The position numbers and the translations under genes are program-made. DNA of 64,000 bases, from positions 3,224,001 to 3,288,000 of the forward strand of contig OX637802.1 in the NCBI GenBank assembly GCA_951802425.1, in the 5' to 3' direction. This DNA is from Clavaria fumosa. Lineage: Eukaryota; Basidiomycota; Agaricomycetes; Agaricales; Clavariaceae. Positions 60,776-64,000 of this stretch are shown here, one piece after another. Positions within the stretch are counted from its first letter, which is position 1, and every line of letters starts with the position of its first letter. The notes under the pieces are model-generated. The model saw only the letters and a program-made list of their open reading frames with translations. It did not search any database and was not told where the DNA came from.

Positions 60776-63700
60776 ATGTTTGAGTTCACAGATGGTGCAG
60801 ATGTGCACCTGTGCTGGTGGCCACTACTGCCACTCACTCCGCTGTCATCAGGACTTCCGATGGCCAATCGAGCACCATCAACTACTGCACAGTCATCGCA
60901 AGCTGGAGTCCGAGTTGTCTGCACATGTCAGGCATCTGGATGTGACCTGAATAGCTTCATCAATGAGCATGGTCATTGGCAGCCTGGCCATCTTGTTGCT
61001 CCATCAACTCGCTCTAAGCATCGCAGAAAGGAGAAGAGCTTGATTCCCAGTGCTTTGTCATTGCCAGTATGTCAAATCTAGCTTGTGTATTCATGGGATA
61101 ATGACTGCTAATGACCACACATTGGCTTGCTCACTTCTAGATGGAACTGACAGATGACCTATCACCTGGGGTCACTGAGGAGATGTCATTGCATCCTCCA
61201 TCATCACCGGTATGTCAAATCTAACAAGTGTATTCATAGGTTAGTGACTTGCTGCCTTATGCTCACTTCTAGATGGAACCTATGGATGATCTACCACCTG
61301 TGGTCACTGAAGAGACAAGGTTGCATCATCAAGAGCACAGACTTGACTACCAGGGTATGAGTGATTCTGAAAGTGTGTGCCATTCTTCACCAAACAGCTT
61401 CATGTATGAATGCTAAACTCATACAAGGTATCAGTGGCAGCAAGAAATCATTATTTGCTCTAGTATGCATACTAGCAGCTTGGCTTCATCTTGTCTGTGG
61501 CCTCAGTCACAGCATGACAACTCAATTCATGAAGATGCTGAAAGCTATTGTCCTTATGGCTATCAATTTTGGGCATCTACTTGCCCAAGCTGGAGTTGTT
61601 GACTCTGAGAGTGCTAATCTCACATTACCACATGATGTCCGCACCACCATGACTGCTCTCTCTGTTGAACCCCAAATCATTTGCTCAATCTGTTGTCCAA
61701 AATGTTATAAGAAATATGCCCTCAATTCTCTTCCTCAAGTTTGCCTTCGTCGTGAGACACCTCAAAGTAAACCTTGTGGGGCAACGCTTTGGACCACTCG
61801 GTCAACCCAGAAAGGTCCATGTCTTGTGCCCCAACGTCTATACAGCACACAAGACTTTGAGTCTTGGCTTCAATTCTTCCTATCTCATCCTGGCATTGAA
61901 GAACTCATTGACAAATCATATGCTCACTGTCCATCATCTGATATTATGGATTCCATCTGGGACAGCCCTGCATGGCACAGTCTTGGTGCATTCACAACAA
62001 CTCATGGCAATCTGACATTTAGCTTTTACATTGACTGGTTCAATCCTTTGACAAACAAGATTGCTGGGAAATCTGTTTCATGTGGAGCAATTATGCTCTT
62101 CTGTCTCAATTTGCCATATGGACTTCAGCACCTCCCTGAAAATACATTCTTTGCTGGCATCACACCTGGACCTAAGGAGCCAACTGTTACTACAATCAAT
62201 GCCACAACTGATCCAATTGTCAGCCAGCTTGATTCAATGTGGCATGGAAAAATTATCCCAACACATTGTTGTCCAGAGGGAAGAATGATTCGGATTGGTG
62301 TGCTTCCAGCTATTGGTGATCTGTTAGCTCTCCGCAAGGTTCTTGGCTTTGCTGGAGTGGCATCACACAATTTCTGCTCCTTCTGCAAACTTCAGCATGC
62401 AGATATAGATAATCTTGACATTGGTTCATGGAAGGCACACTCAGGAGTTGAGGTCTGAGCAGCTGCTGAACAGTGGAGGAAGGCAAATACAAAAACAAAA
62501 TGCAATGAACTATTTCTGAGCATGGAGTATGTTGGTCAGCACTTCATCAACTGCTCTATCATGATCCTGTCTGCCACACTGTTCTAGGTGTGATGCACAA
62601 TTGGATTGAAGGAATCCTTCAACATCATTCACGTAACAAATGGGGGATTGGAATATCATCAACAGATGACTCAAAGACTCAGAGAGAAGATTTTGTTATC
62701 CCAGATTCCTGCTTTGACATGGATATGGATGTTGATATGCTTGATGATGAGCTCAATCATCTATATGCTGAAAGTCAGCAATACAAGGACACACCTCAAC
62801 ATTTGAAACACCTTCATTCTGAGGCATCTTTCTCAGTACTGGAAGTGGCAGACACAGTGGATTGTGATAATGATGATGGCCTTGATGAAAACTTTCAGCC
62901 TGATTCAGATTCAGATGATGACAGTGAGAAAGGCACAGAAGAAGGCACCAAGCAATCAAAGTGTATCTTTGATGCTGATGCCATGTCAAAGATCCATGCA
63001 TGCCTTTCTGATGTGGTAGTACCAAGCTGGATAGAGCGACCACCAACAAATCTGGGTGAGAAGTCACATGGAAAGTTAAAAGCTGATCACTGGCTAAAGC
63101 TGTTCACCATCTTCCTACCTCTGGTTCTGCCTGAAATATGGCTTTCATCAACCAATGAACACCACACAGCACTGTTGGATAACTTCTATGACCTTGTGAT
63201 CTGCACAAACATCATCTGCTCATATACTGCATCAAATGCATCAGCAGATAAATATCTTAACCACTACATAAAGTATTGCATGTCCTCAAAACTCCTTTTT
63301 CCAAATGTGAACAGTCGACCAAATCACCACTATGCCATGCACAATGCTGATCTGACAAAATTCTGGGGTCCTCTGATCAAGATCAGTGAATTTGCATATG
63401 AGCGACATAATGGTGCTTTGCAAAAGATCAAAACCAATGGACATATCTGGGAGCTAGACTTCACAATGCTGCGTCAAATCTGCTGCTGTGGCCGTTTGAC
63501 TGCTCTCATTCAAGATATGGAAAACCCACTGAGCAAAGTCTTACAAGTGCTTTCCCAGAAGAGTTGCACTCAGGCTGATGAAACACCAGCAACAATGTCC
63601 TCTCTTGCTGAAGCACAATACAACAGTGAAGGCAAAACTCTTTCCATTGGGATCTATGACTTGATTCTGGCACACATGAACATGCACACACCATCTCCTT

Positions 63701-64000
63701 TTCGCCATTTTAAGGATGTGCCCCATCCAATGGATGCATATATCTTACCTCGAATGGCAGTTCCTCTGCACAACTTGAGGCACAAGGGACATGAATACTC
63801 AACATTCTCTGTGCACCCTGGCAACAGTTCCATCAGCTATAAGTCAAAAGATGGTGTCATTAATGCAGGATTTATTGTGTCAATGTGGAGCCAGGTGCTG
63901 ATGGGACAATCACACAAATTTATCATTGTGTCTCCCCATAAACACCTCTCAGTGGATGACAGTCAGAAGAGCCCTTATTCTTCCAGGCCAGATTTCCTGT
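60776..64000 (+). pseudogene. Plavaka/CACTA-like transposase, interrupted, runs off the right edge
   Basis: Exons 60776-61066, 61141-61209 and from 61273 are clear. The first has a Cys-rich segment (VVCTCQASGCDLNSFINEHG) and a basic end. The core contains TFSFYIDWFNPLTNKIAGKS, GAIMLFCLNLPYGLQHLPEN, FFAGITPGPKEP and FCSFCKLQHADIDNLD. Later come GVMHNWIEGILQHHSRNKWG, WIERPPTNLGEKSHGKLKAD and HWLKLFTIFLPLVLPEIW, the pattern of fungal Plavaka (CACTA superfamily) transposases. A TGA at 62456-62458 (probably from CGA) and frame changes near 61360 and 62510-62585 inactivate it. After 62570 the frame is open to the window end. Confidence 0.8.

Overview
The window reads as nuclear DNA of a filamentous basidiomycete, probably an agaricomycete. 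The evidence is: GT-AG introns of only 49-68 nt in the two best gene models; TTAGGG telomere-type repeats; a MYST acetyltransferase and a ferric-reductase gene with fungal architecture; and a mobile load typical of that group (Ty3/gypsy chromoviruses, Plavaka/CACTA-like and KDZ transposase remains, Crinkler-like and TET/JBP-like relics). No prokaryotic features, rRNA or confident tRNA genes were seen.

Layout. Positions 1-13.3 kb form a CpG-containing gene island: the 3' end of an unrecognised gene (2-541, +), a four-exon ankyrin-repeat gene (1632-5068, +), a five-exon ferric reductase (6993-9078, -) and a ten-exon MYST histone acetyltransferase (11175-13280, -). Foldback and tandem repeats separate them. 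From 13.3 kb on the sequence is almost all repeats and mobile DNA, mostly depleted of CpG. A decayed gypsy element E1 (15639 to about 21860, -) carries a nested hAT-type MITE. A multi-exon gene of unknown function (22034 to about 29640, +) begins with a run of micro-exons and has a recent, internally deleted gypsy element E2 (22641-26487) in one intron. A 600-bp foldback follows, then a TET/JBP-like dioxygenase fragment and a Crinkler-like NTPase/nuclease pseudogene. Next is gypsy element E5 (35022-41516, +) with a solo LTR of another family nested in it, then a truncated gypsy fragment E4, then gypsy element E3 (44343-57940, -).

The leader of E3 is split by an 8-kb foldback transposon (49191-57165). 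Its long inverted arms each contain a GC-rich minisatellite and three telomere-type repeats, and it is bounded by a 7-bp target duplication. The window ends in low-complexity repeats, a KDZ-associated remnant and a Plavaka-like transposase that runs off the right edge.

How the parts relate. E2, E3, E4 and E5 are one chromovirus family with 291-bp LTRs and a single Gag-Pol frame ending in a chromodomain. The sequence just after the LTR is complementary to 11 nt inside the LTR, which suggests Tf1-like self-priming. Nearly all differences between paired LTRs of young copies, and most nonsense codons, are C-to-T or G-to-A changes at CpG. That points to methylation or a RIP-like process silencing the repeats while the gene island is spared.
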